Counted from the stretch's first letter, positions 18,488 to 28,343 are shown. The stretch is DNA of 64,000 nt from Algoriphagus resistens (GCF_001442615.1 NZ_LMXN01000001.1:310001-374000), one strand, 5' to 3'. The notes: a model not told the origin generated them from the letters alone. Numbers and translations: made by a program.

Positions 18488-19312
18488 TCAAATCCCATAA
18501 AATGCTACAGCCGTATTGCCCATAATTGCTTCCTTCTCCGACTTGGAAAGTCTGTCAGTAAAACGCTCCACCACTTCCAATACTTGCTCGTACTCCCCGG
18601 CTACCCTGCAGACTGGCCAGTCGCTTCCAAACATCAATCGTTTTGGGCCAAATAACTCAAGAGCTACATCCAGGTAAATTTGGAGATCATTTGCTGTCCA
18701 TTTTTTCCAATCGGCTTCAGTGATCATTCCAGAGACTTTACAGAAAATATAATCCCGCTCAGCGAGTGGTGCCAGCTCCTTTTTCCAGTCTCTCCAGATT
18801 CCTAGTTTGATATTTGGTTTGGCCAGATGATCGATAACAAAGGGTTGCTCCGGGGCTTTTTTTATAAACTGTAGAGCGGCTTCCAGTTGATTGTGAAAGA
18901 TCAGAATGTCATAGGTATAACCTCGCTTGCCTATTTTTTCTATGCCCCGGATAAACTCCTTTCGTAGCATATAATCACTATTCTTGGACTGTAAGATTTC
19001 CCGATAGCCCTTGAGTTTTTTTTGGGAAGCAAACTGATCCAAATCCTTATCCAACGCATCGCTTCCCAAGTCTGCCCATCCCACTACCGCTTTGATCTGT
19101 TCATGTTCTTCTGCCAGATCCAGCAAAAAAGCTGTTTCATGGAAACTCTCATCGGCCTGCACAGCGACACAGCCAGCTATCTGGTGTTCTTCCAAAATCG
19201 GGATCAGATCATCAGGTAAGAAATTCCGCTGGATCACCTTCATATCATCGGTAATCCAGGAATGTTTTTTTGGGTTGTATTTCCAGAAATGCTGGTGACT
19301 ATCCAGTCTCAT
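18488..19312 (-). CDS. Amidohydrolase, probable L-fuconolactonase
   Basis: Metal-dependent hydrolase (amidohydrolase_2, COG3618 type) that opens L-fuconolactone to L-fuconate. 274 aa TIM barrel: metal ligands in DSHQHFW (residues 4-10), a His in VIDHLAKP near 170, and the catalytic Asp in FGSDWPVCR near 237. It overlaps the FAH-family gene by 4 bp (ATGA), showing translational coupling. LigW-like decarboxylases share the fold, but the pathway neighbours favour a lactonase. Confidence 0.82.
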   Translation of the reverse strand: MRLDSHQHFWKYNPKKHSWITDDMKVIQRNFLPDDLIPILEEHQIAGCVAVQADESFHETAFLLDLAEEHEQIKAVVGWADLGSDALDKDLDQFASQKKLKGYREILQSKNSDYMLRKEFIRGIEKIGKRGYTYDILIFHNQLEAALQFIKKAPEQPFVIDHLAKPNIKLGIWRDWKKELAPLAERDYIFCKVSGMITEADWKKWTANDLQIYLDVALELFGPKRLMFGSDWPVCRVAGEYEQVLEVVERFTDRLSKSEKEAIMGNTAVAFYGI

Positions 19313-20169
19313 GCCTCCGGATCGTTGATTGCTGTCTGCTTAGCTTCACCAAGTCCTTCGATGCCAAGTTCTACCACATCGCCATCCTTCAGGTAAGTAG
19401 GAGGGGTCAAGCCTAAACCAACTCCCGCAGGAGTTCCTGTAGAAATGACATCGCCCGGCAGTAAAGTCATGTATTGGCTCAAATGCTCAATCAATGTAGG
19501 AATGTCAAAAACCAAATCAGAGGTGTTGCTGTCCTGAAGCATCTTTCCGTTCAGCTTCAGCCACAGTCTCAGGTTGTGCGGGTTTTTGATTTCAGTTTTG
19601 GTGACCAAAACAGGCCCTAGCGGAGCGAAGTTGTCAGCACTTTTACCTTTGACCCACTGCCCGCCGTGATGAAGTTGGAAGTCACGCTCGCTGACGTCGT
19701 TGTGCACACAGTAGCCTGCAACGTAATCCATCGCATTTTCTTTGCTCACGTACTTGGCCCGCTTGCCGATCACCACCGCAAGCTCCACTTCCCAGTCAGT
19801 TTTCACCGAGTTTTTTGGGATCAGAATCGGATCAAATGGTCCGCAAAGGGAAGAAGTGGCTTTCATGAAAATAATCGGGACTTCGGGTACCGGCATTCCG
19901 GATTCTATGGCATGCTTGCGGTAATTCAAACCGATGCAGATGATTTTGGAAGGTCGGGCGATGGGTGAACCTAGTCTGGATCCGGCGGGAATTTCATGTA
20001 AGTTTTTCTGGTTGGCCCCTAGCCATTCTTCGAGCCTGGCGAGTCCGTTGTTGGTAAAAAAATCCTCATTCCAATCTTCTTGGAAAGGGGAACAGTCCAG
20101 GTATTTGCCATTTTCGTTCTCAATTCCAGGTTGTTCTTTTCCGGCTTCGCCGAATCGTATAAGTCTCAT
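19309..20169 (-). CDS. FAH-family hydrolase, probable 2,4-didehydro-3-deoxy-L-fuconate hydrolase
   Basis: Mg2+-dependent fumarylacetoacetate-hydrolase-fold enzyme of 286 aa. The N-terminal domain (1-70) precedes the catalytic fold: CIGLNYRKHAIESG, metal-binding DWEVELAVVIGKRAKYV, NDVSERDFQ, GKSADNFAPLGP and STGTPAGVGLG. In the oxidative fucose pathway this family cleaves 2,4-didehydro-3-deoxy-L-fuconate to pyruvate and L-lactate. Coupled by ATGA overlap to the lactonase downstream. An acylpyruvase role is the alternative without context. Confidence 0.83.
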   Translation of the reverse strand: MRLIRFGEAGKEQPGIENENGKYLDCSPFQEDWNEDFFTNNGLARLEEWLGANQKNLHEIPAGSRLGSPIARPSKIICIGLNYRKHAIESGMPVPEVPIIFMKATSSLCGPFDPILIPKNSVKTDWEVELAVVIGKRAKYVSKENAMDYVAGYCVHNDVSERDFQLHHGGQWVKGKSADNFAPLGPVLVTKTEIKNPHNLRLWLKLNGKMLQDSNTSDLVFDIPTLIEHLSQYMTLLPGDVISTGTPAGVGLGLTPPTYLKDGDVVELGIEGLGEAKQTAINDPEA

Positions 20170-20348
20170 ATTGGTATCTGGTATTTAGTGTCTGGTAATT
20201 AGTAAAGTATCAGGTAGTAAGATTTTAGTATCAAATAGTAAGGCAAAAGACAGTAGAGCCAGGAACCAACGAGTAAGTGTCGGGATTATCATGGATAGCA
20301 CTAGTTGCTTTGGGCCCGTAAATTGTATTTCTTAATGCCTACTTCAAG
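20170..20348. repeat. Degenerate short direct repeats in a gene gap
   Basis: The gap holds imperfect repetition of GTATC(T/A)GGTA...TTAGTA units between about 20172 and 20245: TTGGTATCTGGTATTTAGTG, TCTGGTAATTAGTAAAGTAT, CAGGTAGTAAGATTTTAGTA, TCAAATAGTAAGGC. It has no gene. Confidence 0.5.
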
Positions 20349-21107
20349 TCACATTTTTAATCCCAAAAATCCCCCATCAATCGGAATATTGGTTCCTGTA
20401 ATGAAGCTTCCGGCATCAGAGCTCACGAAGTAGGCGAGTTCTGCGATTTCTGCTGGCGTAGCCATTCTGCCAATCGGTTGGGTTGCGGCCAGTTTTTCGA
20501 ACATTTCTTTTTCCTGACCGGGATAATTTTTTGCCAAAAAACCATCCACGAAAGGCGTATGGACTCTCCCCGGAGACAGGCAGTTGCAGCGGATGCCGTC
20601 TGCCACGTAATCTCTGGCGATACTTAGTGTCATAGAAAGAGCCGCTCCTTTGGTCATGCTGTATGCAAACCGGTCCGGAATACCGATTGTCGCTGCTACA
20701 GAAGCCATGTTGAGGATGGATCCCCCACCGTTTTCTTTAAGCTTAGGAAGAGCCGCTTTGGTGCAGTTGAACATCCCTTTTACATTCACCTGGAACACTC
20801 TGTCAAAATCTTCGGGGGAGGTTGTCTCCAACTTTCCTATATGGGAAACTCCGGCATTATTGATTAACGTGTCGATTTTTCCGGGGATGGATTGGATCAG
20901 GGACTCAGATTCTTGGGTATCGGCCACACTCCCACAAAGAAATGACACCTGGTGGCCTTTTGAGCGTTCCTCTTGTACCACTTTTTCGCCCACTTCAGGA
21001 TTAATGTCAATGAAGTAAACTTTAGCTTTTTTGGCTGCAAATAGCTGAACCATGGCGAGCCCGATTCCGGAAGCTCCGCCTGTTATTAATACTGTTTTAT
21101 TTTCCAT
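20349..21107 (-). CDS. SDR oxidoreductase, probable 2-keto-3-deoxy-L-fuconate dehydrogenase
   Basis: Short-chain dehydrogenase of 252 aa. NAD-binding TGGASGIGLAMVQLF (residues 8-22), NNAGVSHIG, Ser in NMASVAATIG and YSMTKGA (Tyr/Lys), ending GTNIPIDGGFLGLKM. ATG 21107 begins MENKTVLITGG, which is the normal family start; an upstream in-frame start would add 15 unconserved residues. In this cluster it should oxidise the C4 hydroxyl of 2-keto-3-deoxy-L-fuconate, feeding the FAH-type hydrolase. Substrate is inferred from neighbours. Confidence 0.8.
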   Translation of the reverse strand: MENKTVLITGGASGIGLAMVQLFAAKKAKVYFIDINPEVGEKVVQEERSKGHQVSFLCGSVADTQESESLIQSIPGKIDTLINNAGVSHIGKLETTSPEDFDRVFQVNVKGMFNCTKAALPKLKENGGGSILNMASVAATIGIPDRFAYSMTKGAALSMTLSIARDYVADGIRCNCLSPGRVHTPFVDGFLAKNYPGQEKEMFEKLAATQPIGRMATPAEIAELAYFVSSDAGSFITGTNIPIDGGFLGLKM

Positions 21108-21336
21108 GATTAAAGCAAAACGGAAGGTAGCACCTGCATTTTTTAGTGCCAAAGAATTTTATATAGATTATGTAATGTTAATTTTCTAAGAACAGAGCTA
21201 AAAGCATGAGAAGTAATAAACTCTAAAATTATGGTAGCTTCCTTCATCTGTCACATGCGCTGGGCAGGATCCAGTTATCGGTCTTCCGACCCACAAACCA
21301 AGAAGACTTGGCAACAGACATGCTTGCAGCTAATTA

Positions 21337-22416
21337 CTAAAGCTTTACGGTTTCACCGGTTTTGACAGACTCATCACATGCAAAAGCAATTTTCAGACTA
21401 GTTAACGCATCTGCTAAGTGATCATCAAGATTGATGTCTTCCTGGATAGCTTTTAGGAAATACTGCTGCTCACGATTGCAAAGCTCTTGATGACCGGGTT
21501 CGTCCGCCAAGGCAATCCATTGATCAGGCTTTGTAAACTTATTTTCAGAATCTATATCAGCATAGTGAACGCGAATGGACTCGGTCTTGGTATGGGAATC
21601 CACCTTATCGGATTGTCCACTTGCTCCGGCGTCTTTAGCGGTGATAGAAACTGCTCCTTTTGGTCCAATAACGTCCTTCACGAAAAAGGCTGTCTCACTG
21701 ACCATTGGTCCCCAACCGGCCTCGTACCAGCCTACCGAGCCATCATCGAACCGGATCTGAAGCTGCCCGTAATTGTAATTATTCGAAGCAATATCCTCTG
21801 TAAGCCTAGCGCCGATTGCCGAAACTGAGACAGGTTTGGCTCGTGTCATCTGACACATCACGTCAATGTAGTGCACTCCGCAATCCACAATCGGGCTGAG
21901 GGATTTCATCAAATTGCGGTGCACATCCCACATGTATCCCTGACTTTGCTGGTTGAGGTTCATTCGCATCACAAGCGGTTTGCCGAGCTTCTCAGCTTCT
22001 GCTATAAATCGGATCCAAGAGGGGTGATGTCTTAAAATATACCCTACAACTACTTTTTTGTTGAGTTTTTTAGCTTTTGCAATGATCCGCTCACAGCCTG
22101 CAATTGAATCCGCAAGTGGCTTTTCTATAAAAACATGGCATCCTGCATCCAGCGATTTTAGCGCAAAATCCTCATGGGTATCGGGATAAGTAGAAATACA
22201 AACAGCATCAGGTTTTGATTCAGTCAAAGCATCCCCGAAATCTGAATATAAAGGATAATTGGCTTGAAGTCGGTCATTGAGATTACTCTTGGAATCTCCT
22301 CTGGAAACCAGTCCGCAGATTTCGAATTCGGGAAACTTGTGATATGCCTCGGCATGGGCAATTCCCATATTTCCGCAGCCGACCACTAAGATTCGTATTG
22401 GCGTTATCGTACTCAT
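21337..22416 (-). CDS. Gfo/Idh/MocA-family oxidoreductase
   Basis: NAD(P)-dependent sugar or inositol dehydrogenase of 359 aa. Rossmann domain: ILVVGCGNMGIAHAEAYHKF at the N-terminus, CISTYPDTHEDFA and EKPLADSIAGCE (the EKP motif Lys near residue 100). The C-terminal beta-sheet domain carries DCGVHYIDVM with the family His/Asp. No signal peptide, so cytosolic. It heads the minus-strand series of the fucose genes with a 229-bp gap to the SDR gene; it could be part of that regulon or act on another sugar. Confidence 0.82.
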   Translation of the reverse strand: MSTITPIRILVVGCGNMGIAHAEAYHKFPEFEICGLVSRGDSKSNLNDRLQANYPLYSDFGDALTESKPDAVCISTYPDTHEDFALKSLDAGCHVFIEKPLADSIAGCERIIAKAKKLNKKVVVGYILRHHPSWIRFIAEAEKLGKPLVMRMNLNQQSQGYMWDVHRNLMKSLSPIVDCGVHYIDVMCQMTRAKPVSVSAIGARLTEDIASNNYNYGQLQIRFDDGSVGWYEAGWGPMVSETAFFVKDVIGPKGAVSITAKDAGASGQSDKVDSHTKTESIRVHYADIDSENKFTKPDQWIALADEPGHQELCNREQQYFLKAIQEDINLDDHLADALTSLKIAFACDESVKTGETVKL

Positions 22417-22439
22417 TTATTTTGGGTCTTACGTTTACG

Positions 22440-25400
22440 TTATTGATCTTCTTTTTCGTCTATGACTTCTTTTAGCTCATCTTCTTTGGATACCTTCCCT
22501 ACCTGCATAGTATAGTCCTCTGCATTTCCTGTGATCTTGATAGGAACTCCAAAAATACCCAAAGGAGGCAATCCTAATCGAAATCCAATGCTCATATCTC
22601 CATCTAGGCTGACTTGACCTTCGAATCTAGGTCTGAATCCTGCGATTCTCATTCTGGTCCGAGGAATCGTCATCAGGTTATTTGCTATGCTGGTTTTGAT
22701 CTCCACATCATTGAGTTCAGGATCTTCCAGTTCATTGTTTTCAGTTTTCTTGGCGATGGAGTTCATGAGTTTGAATCCTTTCAGTTTAATTGCCTTCAGG
22801 CCTAAAGTGCCTGCTCCGGTGATTGAAGGAAGGACAGGTTCCATGCTTGCATTCAGCCTTCCTGCCAGTCTGTAATCCAAAGAAGCCTGTCCCTGCGCAT
22901 ATTGAGCAAATGAAGCCATCTCCCTGAAAAGCGGAATTTCCTCATAAGCGCGGTGAATGTCAAATTCCCTAGCCTGGACCTGATAGTCAAAATTAGCTGC
23001 AAAAGGAGTGGAGGCTATATATTTTCCTGTCATTTCCACGGTGGCCCCTATGATCTCAAAGCTGGTTTTGCTAAGGGAAAGCTGACCTGGCTTAGCGTTG
23101 ATTTCACCTTTGAATTTCTTTAGCTTAAGTTCTCCGAATTTCATCGAATCTATTCTGGCTTTCACCGATACATCCATATTCATAGGAGGGAGGATGACTC
23201 CGGATACTTCTCCGATGCTATCGATTTCTACCTCATTGTTTTCTCCGAAGAAGGCGAAATCATCCAAGTTAATGTAGGGAGAGTAGAATGCTAAGTTGCC
23301 TTTTAGAAGCTCATCAGGATTACTCAGGTAGCCTATGTAATTGCTGAAATAACCGTCTGCTTTGATCTCATTCTTTTCATAGCCAAAAAGGAAATTTTCA
23401 AAGCTGATTTTATCTTGATTAAATTCTAGGTTTCCTTTTTCCAATCTTAAAGGCTGAGGTAGGAGTTCTGTTCGGACCCGTATATTTTCTACCTGGATGG
23501 TTCCATGATTTTGAAGGTTTTGTATTTTTCCGTTTAGCGCGTCACTTTGTAATCCTTTGAGGTTCAGGTCAGTTATCAAAAACCCATTAACGGACATGCC
23601 TGAATCGCCAAAAACTTTGTAAAGCTCTCCCAAATCAAGCCTTCCTTTTGAGCTCAAATCATATCGGATATCCTCAAAATTTTCAAGGTTTGCCTTGAGT
23701 ATGAATGGGTTATTGGCAAAGTGGAATTGGATGGGTTCTACTTCTAATTTCAGATCGGAATAAGAGCTGTTGCTGCTTTTTATTTTCAGAAGCATAGCCA
23801 GGTCTTTAATCGCTTCAGCGTGGTAGGGAGTTTGGATAAACCCATCTGTAAGATTGAAGTCAGCAGCAATAATAGGAATCGTTTTTTGATCCTTATTGAA
23901 GTTGCCTTTGGCAAAAAGATCCAGGTTAATCATTCCCCTCAGCACGAAGCCTGAATCCAGTGGAAAGAATTTAGGGATATCGGCAAGGTTGAAACTGCTT
24001 TTGATTTCTCCGTCAACATCTTGATCTCTGTTTATATTATAAGCCAACTTACCATCTGTGATCTGCTCCAAAACCTGGAAATGTATTTTTTTGAAGTCTA
24101 CGCCAACATGGTCCGGCAGGCTGTCTGGAGAGTCCACAGTGAGCTCTATAGAAATATCTTTAATTGCTTCTGGAAGTTCCGCCCATTTGAAATATCCTTC
24201 GGAAAGCCCTGCGGAAAAAGAAAACACCGGGATGCTACTCGTGATGTATTTAGGTTCTCTTAGGCTTTTTGGGTCTTGGGAGGTTACATAAAAACCTGTT
24301 GATTTCAGATTGAGGTTTACCATTCCCCTGAAGTCAACTGATTCTGTTCCCAAGGCTTCATTTAGCAAGGATAAGTCTAGTTCGGCTTCCAGGTCTGAAT
24401 CCAACCTCATCCGGGTAAGCTCAGCTATGTGCATATTTCCCTTCAAAAATCCTTCTCCAAGGTTTAATCCTATGCTGTCAATATCAATTCGTATGAGGTT
24501 CGGATCCAGTTTAGGGATCATCACATTCATGCTGAGTTGAAGATTTTCTATAGGCGTTGAAGCTGCTTTATGCTTTAGATAGCCATCAAGAACCTGAAGG
24601 TTCATGACCAGGGCCGGCATTTGGTTTTCAGCAGGAAGGTAAAGTCCCTGAAATGAACCAACAATATCTCCAGTTCCTCTGATTTCGGTATTTCCATATT
24701 CAGGCATTAGGTCCGCAGGGATTACCGAAAGCATATCTTTCAGTTGGGCATCAAAGGATTCAAGGACAAAATTCATGTCATAGCCTCCTTCCAGGAATTC
24801 AATCTTTCCTACAAAATTTACTGGCAACTCATTGATTTTAAGTTCGTTTCTAACAAAGGTCAATTTTGTAGATTCCGTATTGATAAGCGTTTGGAGGCTT
24901 GCTGTAACTCGGTTTCTGTTGAAGATTGGGAAATCCTCGTAGATTAATCTGAATTCTTGAATTTCAATATCGCTGCCGAGTGTAAGGATGTCATCGGCAA
25001 AATTTCCATCACCTTTATAGTCTACACCGACTGCTTCACAGATCATGTCCAAGGAAGTGTCCTGATAAAGAAATTTGCTGTTTTTCAGGAAGAAAGTGGC
25101 TATTTCTAAATCGAGGCTTCCTGAAGAAGTATCTGTTTCTGTATGATCTGGGCTTGGTTTTACAATGTCAAAATTGGAAAATCCCCTTGTATCCCGTAGG
25201 ATTTTTATAAGGGCATTTTCTAAATAAAGCTCATCTACTTTATAATTGTCAGAAAAAAGAGAAGGGATATTTATTCCAAGATCTAATTGCTTGGTATAGA
25301 GTAAGGTGTCATTCTCAAAAGGTGCTGACCCAGCTATGAAAAGTTCATCCATAGTGATGGTTAGCGAAGGGAAATGCCGAAAAAAAGTCAATCCAATCTC

Positions 25401-25565
25401 TGAGAACTGCACTTCACTTTCCAACTGATCATCCAAAAGCTTTTGGAGCTCCAGTTGAAGTTTATCTTTGAAGAGAATGGGGAAAACGAGTAAAAAAGTG
25501 AAGGAGAGTCCTAGAAAACCTAGAAAAAACGTAAATATTTTCCTTTTATAGAAAGGATTTTTCAT
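22440..25565 (-). CDS. AsmA-like envelope protein (1041 aa)
   Basis: Very large protein with one N-terminal transmembrane helix (about residues 9-31) followed by a periplasmic repeat of beta strands, like AsmA/TamB lipid-transfer family members. The start region KDKLQLELQKLLDDQLESEV matches AsmA N-termini, and the AsmA C-terminal domain shows as LNASMEPVLPSITGAGTLGL followed by KLKGFKLMNSIAKKTEN and RMRIAGFRPRFEGQVSLDGD. The acidic C-terminus (KEDELKEVIDEKEDQ) is near the membrane-distal end. Proposed role is phospholipid movement or outer membrane homeostasis; the sequence shows family only. Confidence 0.85.
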   Translation of the reverse strand: MKNPFYKRKIFTFFLGFLGLSFTFLLVFPILFKDKLQLELQKLLDDQLESEVQFSEIGLTFFRHFPSLTITMDELFIAGSAPFENDTLLYTKQLDLGINIPSLFSDNYKVDELYLENALIKILRDTRGFSNFDIVKPSPDHTETDTSSGSLDLEIATFFLKNSKFLYQDTSLDMICEAVGVDYKGDGNFADDILTLGSDIEIQEFRLIYEDFPIFNRNRVTASLQTLINTESTKLTFVRNELKINELPVNFVGKIEFLEGGYDMNFVLESFDAQLKDMLSVIPADLMPEYGNTEIRGTGDIVGSFQGLYLPAENQMPALVMNLQVLDGYLKHKAASTPIENLQLSMNVMIPKLDPNLIRIDIDSIGLNLGEGFLKGNMHIAELTRMRLDSDLEAELDLSLLNEALGTESVDFRGMVNLNLKSTGFYVTSQDPKSLREPKYITSSIPVFSFSAGLSEGYFKWAELPEAIKDISIELTVDSPDSLPDHVGVDFKKIHFQVLEQITDGKLAYNINRDQDVDGEIKSSFNLADIPKFFPLDSGFVLRGMINLDLFAKGNFNKDQKTIPIIAADFNLTDGFIQTPYHAEAIKDLAMLLKIKSSNSSYSDLKLEVEPIQFHFANNPFILKANLENFEDIRYDLSSKGRLDLGELYKVFGDSGMSVNGFLITDLNLKGLQSDALNGKIQNLQNHGTIQVENIRVRTELLPQPLRLEKGNLEFNQDKISFENFLFGYEKNEIKADGYFSNYIGYLSNPDELLKGNLAFYSPYINLDDFAFFGENNEVEIDSIGEVSGVILPPMNMDVSVKARIDSMKFGELKLKKFKGEINAKPGQLSLSKTSFEIIGATVEMTGKYIASTPFAANFDYQVQAREFDIHRAYEEIPLFREMASFAQYAQGQASLDYRLAGRLNASMEPVLPSITGAGTLGLKAIKLKGFKLMNSIAKKTENNELEDPELNDVEIKTSIANNLMTIPRTRMRIAGFRPRFEGQVSLDGDMSIGFRLGLPPLGIFGVPIKITGNAEDYTMQVGKVSKEDELKEVIDEKEDQ

Positions 25566-25610
25566 TGGAGGTCATGATTATGTGACATGTATCCTGACTA
25601 AAAAACGTGA

Positions 25611-26180
25611 TCAATTTCGCATTTTTTCGACATGAGCCTTATCTAGTGGGATTATTTTCACGGATAAAGTAATTGGCTGAATTGGCTCATCTTTACTGTC
25701 CCGTTTCACACGGACGATTTGTTCTATCACACTCATGCCTTTGATCACCTGGCCAAAAACTGTATAATCACCATCCAGTCTGTGCAAACCATCGGAATTT
25801 TGCACTATATAAAATTGACATCTTGCCGATAATTTCCCTGGATTATCATCCCTTCCGGCACCTACGGCCCCATAGACATGTGTGAGTTCAGGTACAAATT
25901 CAGGCTCGAGTAAATATTGAGGATCATTAAATCCCTCGGCTGTATCAGGACAACCTCCTTGAGCAACAAAATTTGGAATCACCCTGTTAAAAGTCAGTGA
26001 ATCCCAGTAGCCTGCGTTTGCCAATTGCACAAAGCTATTTTTATGATTTGGTGTTCGGTCGTCCAGGCTGATTAGAATTTCACCGTAGGGAGTGAGGATT
26101 TGTCCTACGGGAACAGTATCCTGTGCATGCGCAAAGCCGATAAAAAAGATCAGGAGGGCACAAAAAACCAGCTTTTTCAT
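25611..26180 (-). CDS. Cyclophilin-type peptidyl-prolyl isomerase, exported
   Basis: Proline isomerase assisting folding of exported proteins. ATG 26180 gives a signal peptide (MKKLVFCALLIFFIGFAHAQ); an alternative frame start at 26222 would only add 14 residues lying inside repeat copy D. Cyclophilin features: FNRVIPNFVAQGGCPDT (catalytic Arg in FNRVI), SARCQFYIVQ, and GQVIKGMSVIEQI. About 189 aa. The start codon is 2-3 bp from copy D of the interspersed repeat, so the repeat forms the whole 5' region up to the acyltransferase stop. Confidence 0.88.
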   Translation of the reverse strand: MKKLVFCALLIFFIGFAHAQDTVPVGQILTPYGEILISLDDRTPNHKNSFVQLANAGYWDSLTFNRVIPNFVAQGGCPDTAEGFNDPQYLLEPEFVPELTHVYGAVGAGRDDNPGKLSARCQFYIVQNSDGLHRLDGDYTVFGQVIKGMSVIEQIVRVKRDSKDEPIQPITLSVKIIPLDKAHVEKMRN

Positions 26181-26263
26181 AGGATTATAATTTGTTTTTA
26201 AAAACCATATGGAATCTCGCATGCCTTATAATCATCCCAGTGTGTGATGCTTGAGCCATCCCG
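26177..26263 (+). repeat. Interspersed ~92-bp repeat, copy D (upstream of cyclophilin)
   Basis: Contains CATAGGATTATAATTTG, CCATATGGAATCTCGCATGC and CTTATAATCATCCCAGTGTG. The right end is diverged or trimmed. It fills the complete gap between the acyltransferase stop (26267) and the cyclophilin start (26180). The left end includes the CAT of the gene's start codon, as in copies A and E. Confidence 0.82.
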
Positions 26264-26266
26264 GTT

Positions 26267-27409
26267 TTAAGAGTCAAGGGAGTTAAGGGCCGCTTTTTGG
26301 TTGTTCACCGGATTGGCATACATGGCCAAGAAGCTTTTAATGAGAAACTCATTCTTTGTGTTGACCTTTTCATTCATTCTCTTTTCGAATGATTTTTTCT
26401 CTGCTTCTGAATAAAATTCTACATACTCCCTGTCTCCATAGAGTAAGTCATGCGCGATATAATTGCTTGACCAAAGCTTATAACCAATCCAGATTTTTTG
26501 GTCTATACATTCTGCCAGCTTACTGAGTTTATCTGATTGGCTTAGTTCCATTTTCGAGATTTCCTGAATTTCCTTGTCCAAAATCCCATTTACCTGAAGA
26601 TGAATTCTCTTTTTTGTGCCGATTATTCCACGAAGCAGATTTAAGAAGTCTTCGTTTTCACTTTTGATGTACTTTTCATCACGGGACTTGGCAAGCCATT
26701 CAGGCATTTTTAAGACATCTGTAGGATCATACTCGTAAGAGATTGAAATAGGCACTACTTTGATTTTCTCAAAATAACCAAAAGGATTAGGCCCCTCTTC
26801 AGCTAAAGTGAGCATTTTTAGTACACCTCTATGCGTAGCGTCATTTCCATCTTTGGTCCGCCCTTCACGCTGGGCAGTCCACACGGATCTGTTTTCTGTA
26901 AGAAGCGACTTCTTAATATAAGCAGAAGCCAATTGCGAACTCTCCAGCAAAGCCCTTCCTTGAAGCCCGCGTTTGATAGCGAAGTTTCTGTTTAGGCGGG
27001 ATAGGGTATGTAAAAACGGTTTCTGGATCAGATTATCCCCTATAGCCGAAGTAGTTAGCACTAGTCCATTTTCATATAGGCAAGCATTCAGTAAGGAAGT
27101 ATCAAGGATGATATCCCTGTGGTTTGAGATGAAGAGGTAAGCCGTATTGGATTCCAATTGCCCAAAGCCGCCAGTGGTCAATCCGTCAGAGCTTTTCTCC
27201 AAAACTTTCTGTACTCCCGGGTAAATAAAGTTGACCTGAAAATCTCTCAATGAATGTGTGTGAACCATCAAGTCTTTCCAATGCTCCTTAGTATCAGTAG
27301 GAAATGTGAAACTCATCATTGCCTCCAGCATAGGATCATCTACAATCTTGCGGATTGCAGCATTGGCTTCTGCGTCATAAAAAGGCCTGATTGAATCAAA
27401 TTGCGACAT
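26267..27409 (-). CDS. Glycerol/lysophospholipid acyltransferase
   Basis: PlsC/PlsB-like acyltransferase of 380 aa from ATG 27409 (the reading upstream to 27433 uses only TTG). The acyltransferase motif is LFISNHRDIILDTSLL with the catalytic His; spacing to the second Asp is H-x5-D and not the standard H-x4-D, while the first Asp directly follows His-Arg. A second motif SVWTAQREGRTKDG and KVVPISISYEYDP correspond to blocks binding glycerol-3-phosphate and lining the active site. It probably acts at the membrane in lipid synthesis. Confidence 0.78.
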   Translation of the reverse strand: MSQFDSIRPFYDAEANAAIRKIVDDPMLEAMMSFTFPTDTKEHWKDLMVHTHSLRDFQVNFIYPGVQKVLEKSSDGLTTGGFGQLESNTAYLFISNHRDIILDTSLLNACLYENGLVLTTSAIGDNLIQKPFLHTLSRLNRNFAIKRGLQGRALLESSQLASAYIKKSLLTENRSVWTAQREGRTKDGNDATHRGVLKMLTLAEEGPNPFGYFEKIKVVPISISYEYDPTDVLKMPEWLAKSRDEKYIKSENEDFLNLLRGIIGTKKRIHLQVNGILDKEIQEISKMELSQSDKLSKLAECIDQKIWIGYKLWSSNYIAHDLLYGDREYVEFYSEAEKKSFEKRMNEKVNTKNEFLIKSFLAMYANPVNNQKAALNSLDS

Positions 27410-27497
27410 AATTATCTTTTGGATGGTCTGCAAAAAGCAAATTTTAGCTTAGAATTCGAAGTTAAATTACATGTATATAAGTTAATACTTCCGGAAA

Positions 27498-28343
27498 CTA
27501 CCTACTAAGATGCTTGTCTGCAAAAAGCAAATGATAGGGGAGGGCCTCTGTCCAATATTCCCATGTATGTGCTCCCGGGCGCTCCGTATAATCGTGGGGG
27601 GTGCCGTTTTCTAAGAGCAGCTGATGCATTTGTCTGTTGGTTTCCAATAAGAAATCATCCACACCGCAGTCCATTAGCAAGGCAATTCCATTCTCTTTCA
27701 TTTTATCAACTAACCCAACTGCAGTATAGGTATTAAAGGGAGCGTCATAGCGAAGATCCTCACCGAGCATTTCCCGCTGTTGACCTTGACGAAGCTTGCT
27801 GAATTCTTCCGGAACTTTCCACAAGCGGGTATCGATGTTCATCACACCGCTCATACTAGTTGCCACAGCAAACAGATCAGGATGTTTTGCACTGAGCATG
27901 ATGGCACCGTGTCCGCCCATAGACAATCCTGTAATGGCTCTGGATTCCTTTTTGGCCAGGGTTTTATACCTCTGATCTACGAGAGGAATTAGTTCTTCAG
28001 TAATGTAAGTTTCATATTGGACAGAATCCATCTTGGGGCTGTCGTAATAGTAACTGGAAGGTCCAACTCCTGGTGTAACAATAATTAAGTCGTATTCTTC
28101 TGCCATGCGATTGACAATTCCTGGCTCTGTAGTCTTTTTATGCCAGTCGCTAAAGGCTCCGCTTCCGCCATGCAAAAGATAAAGTGTAGCAAATTCCTTA
28201 GAGCCATCATAAGTAGAAGGAGTGGTGACAGCAGCTTTCAGCGTTTTATTCATAGCCTGACTGAAAACTTCTATGGTGTCCACTTTGGCTTGCGCAAAAA
28301 CTAGGGTGGGAAGAAATACGAGTAGAATCAGGGATTTTCTCAT
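27498..28343 (-). CDS. Secreted esterase (esterase D / antigen 85 type)
   Basis: Alpha/beta-hydrolase with a signal peptide (MRKSLILLVFLPTLVFAQ). YLLHGGSGAFSDWHKK gives the oxyanion region, nucleophile in ITGLSMGGHGA, Asp in MDCGVDDFLL, and His in PGAHTWEYW, so the triad is complete. 281 aa, like PF00756 feruloyl or S-formylglutathione-type esterases. A role in polysaccharide side-chain removal is plausible but not shown. Terminator and tRNA lie behind its start on the same strand. Confidence 0.83.
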   Translation of the reverse strand: MRKSLILLVFLPTLVFAQAKVDTIEVFSQAMNKTLKAAVTTPSTYDGSKEFATLYLLHGGSGAFSDWHKKTTEPGIVNRMAEEYDLIIVTPGVGPSSYYYDSPKMDSVQYETYITEELIPLVDQRYKTLAKKESRAITGLSMGGHGAIMLSAKHPDLFAVATSMSGVMNIDTRLWKVPEEFSKLRQGQQREMLGEDLRYDAPFNTYTAVGLVDKMKENGIALLMDCGVDDFLLETNRQMHQLLLENGTPHDYTERPGAHTWEYWTEALPYHLLFADKHLSR

